Below are positions 62,698 to 64,000 of a DNA stretch of 64,000 nucleotides, piece by piece. The first letter of the stretch is position 1. Every line of letters begins with the position of its first letter. The notes under the pieces are model-generated. The model did not search any database. It was not told the origin of the DNA and saw only the letters and a program-made list of their open reading frames with translations. The translations under genes and the position numbers were made by a program. Origin of the DNA: Streptomyces globisporus (GTDB taxonomy: Bacteria > Actinomycetota > Actinomycetes > Streptomycetales > Streptomycetaceae); the NCBI GenBank assembly GCA_014649555.1, contig BMTG01000007.1, positions 62,001 to 126,000 on the forward strand, in the 5' to 3' direction.

Positions 62698-64000
62698 ACG
62701 GTCCTCCTGCGGACGGGTGCGGCCGTCTCCACGGCCAGTTCGGCGACATGGCGGCCGGGGCCCGAGACGGTGGGCAGCGCGTCCTCGTCCGGCAGCATCT
62801 CCCGGAACACCACGCGGGCTTCCGGGGACTTGATCAGCGCCTCGAAGGCGGACAGGGACAGCGGGCTGTCGAAGTCGAGGTACTGCGGTTTGGCCCCGGT
62901 GGCGCCCCGGGCCCCGGTGTCCGACACGGTCGCGAAGACCCGGTCGGGCAGCCCGTGGGTCCGCCGGAAAGCGTGCCAGTCCAGGAACCAGCCGTCCTCC
63001 GGTGTGCCCGGCCGGTGCAGCGGCAGGACGGTCGCCGGGGCGCTCCAGCTGCGCCGGCTCAGCACGAGCGAGCCGTGTCGCACCCGGGGCCGCCCGGTGA
63101 CCCCGCCGCGCGGCTCGGCCTCGGGAACGCCCGCCCACACGTTGAGCGGGGCCATCGAGGTCGGGGAGAGGAGGAGCAGGGTGCGGGGCAGTTCGGGCAG
63201 GGCGAGGGGGACGAGGTAGCCGAGGTAGACGGGGATCACCTCGCGGTCCAGGCGGGCCGAGCGCAGGACGAGCCGGTCGGCCCCCGGGTCGTGGACGAGG
63301 TGGAGATCGTCCAGATCGATCCTGAACTCCGGCTCCAGCGTGCCGCGTTCGCCGGGGCAGACAATCTCGTACGGGGTCAGCCGGCCGTGCAGGTTGAGGT
63401 TGCTGGTGACCGGACCGCCGGTGACCTCGGCGAGAACGGCCCCTTCGGGCACGAGCGTTCCCGTGTCCGCGAGGAGCTGTTCGCCGAGACCGTCGAAGAG
63501 CTGGGTGAACCGGCTGAACGGGAACGACACCCCGCCGTAGGACCGGTTGAGGACGACGAGCGGGTCGCCCAGGCGGTCGGCGATCTGGACGTGGTGACTC
63601 ATCGGGGCGAAGTCGGCCGGTGGGAGGTCCAGTTCACCGGCGACCGCGTCCAGGAACGCGTCGTCGAGCCACACCTCGACCGCCCCCGGCTCAGCCGCCT
63701 CCGCCAGTGCGGCCATCCGGGCGGTGAAGGTGCGGCGCGCGGCGTCGAGGGCGCGCAGCCGGGGCAGGCCGAGCCAGTTGACCTCCGGGACGTAGGTGCC
63801 GTCGGCGTCGTACGGGGTGCGGGAGGCGGTGAACGTCATGTACTGGTCGAAGAAGTCCTCGTGGAAGTCGTGGACCAGCTTCAGCAGGTCGTCGCAGCGG
63901 CCGCCGCGTCCGTAACGCGCCAGGAAGAAGCCCTGGAAGGTGATCCGCTGCGGGAGGGTGAGGTCGAAGGCGGGCAGCACCCGCTCCACGGCCGCCAGCG
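62694..64000 (-). CDS. Lantibiotic dehydratase (LanB N-domain), 5' part outside window
   Basis: The visible 431+ residues are the second half of a LanB-type glutamylating dehydratase: VLPAFDLTLPQRITFQGFFLARYGRGG, FHEDFFDQYMTFTAS, LNRSYGGVSFPFSRFTQLFD, LNLHGRLTPYEIVCPGE and FATVSDTGARGATGAKPQYLDFDSPLSL. Its frame stays open to the right edge of the window, so the start lies beyond 64000. It transfers glutamate from glutamyl-tRNA to Ser/Thr of the core. The separate C-terminal domain encoded next shows the split LanB layout of thiopeptides and goadsporin. Confidence 0.92.
   Translation of the reverse strand, partial: LAAVERVLPAFDLTLPQRITFQGFFLARYGRGGRCDDLLKLVHDFHEDFFDQYMTFTASRTPYDADGTYVPEVNWLGLPRLRALDAARRTFTARMAALAEAAEPGAVEVWLDDAFLDAVAGELDLPPADFAPMSHHVQIADRLGDPLVVLNRSYGGVSFPFSRFTQLFDGLGEQLLADTGTLVPEGAVLAEVTGGPVTSNLNLHGRLTPYEIVCPGERGTLEPEFRIDLDDLHLVHDPGADRLVLRSARLDREVIPVYLGYLVPLALPELPRTLLLLSPTSMAPLNVWAGVPEAEPRGGVTGRPRVRHGSLVLSRRSWSAPATVLPLHRPGTPEDGWFLDWHAFRRTHGLPDRVFATVSDTGARGATGAKPQYLDFDSPLSLSAFEALIKSPEARVVFREMLPDEDALPTVSGPGRHVAELAVETAAPVRRRTV

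Overview
The window is high-GC actinobacterial chromosome, almost certainly Streptomyces. Evidence: strongly G/C-biased third codon positions, many GTG starts, ATGA/GTGA stop-start overlaps, a tRNA-Leu(UAA) matching bldA, a cluster of roadblock/LC7 proteins, resuscitation-promoting-factor cell-wall lytic proteins with a c-di-AMP (ydaO-type) leader, and a gene order (sigma factor, hut genes, CBS, thiolase, bldA, ndh, ppx, divIC, eno, rpf, P450, mazG, mfd) that I recall as Streptomyces core. No search was run; all functional names come from reading motifs.

Layout. 0-2 kb: two exported wall/membrane proteins, one with an LPxTG-like sorting tail. 2-4.3 kb: a partner-switching module (anti-sigma kinase, STAS antagonist, SigB/F-type sigma factor). 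4.4-11.7 kb: a histidine-utilisation operon (hutU, M20 hydrolase, hutF, hutI) with a divergent amino-acid permease. 11.8-14.1 kb: four small signalling proteins, three of them roadblock/LC7; one carries an in-frame TTA codon. 14.1-22.5 kb: RpiR-type regulator, cystathionine beta-synthase, SGNH hydrolase, thiolase, a Bax-inhibitor-like membrane protein and small unknowns. 22.7 kb: bldA. 23.4-34 kb: MacB-like ABC exporter, cyclopropane-fatty-acid-type methyltransferase, type II NADH dehydrogenase with Rex-like sites, Ppx/GppA, DUF501, DivIC, enolase. 34.2-45.5 kb: two Rpf-LysM proteins, P450, MazG, SurA-like lipoprotein, Ser/Thr kinase, two acetyltransferases, a broken isochorismatase gene and a secreted HNH nuclease. 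45.5-49.2 kb: two small regulator/target pairs (ArsR with an oxidoreductase, TetR with a wHTH-like protein) and a SUKH protein. 49.4-52.9 kb: mfd.

The accessory part is 53.3-64 kb, which runs off the right edge: a RiPP gene cluster. A 58-residue precursor (56354-56530) ends in a 21-residue core in which 20 residues are Ser, Thr or Cys. Around it are a YcaO cyclodehydratase with a fused leader-binding domain, a split LanB-type dehydratase (N part truncated by the window end, separate SpaB_C/thiopeptide-type protein), an ABC-2 exporter, a PqqD-like domain fused to an M50 membrane protease, an M20 amidohydrolase, a 90-aa unknown and a LuxR-type regulator. Together they should make, cut and export an azole- and dehydroamino-acid-containing peptide (thiopeptide or goadsporin-like linear azole peptide). 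The Cys/Ser spacing of the core does not fit the thiopeptide ring sizes I know, so the product may be new.
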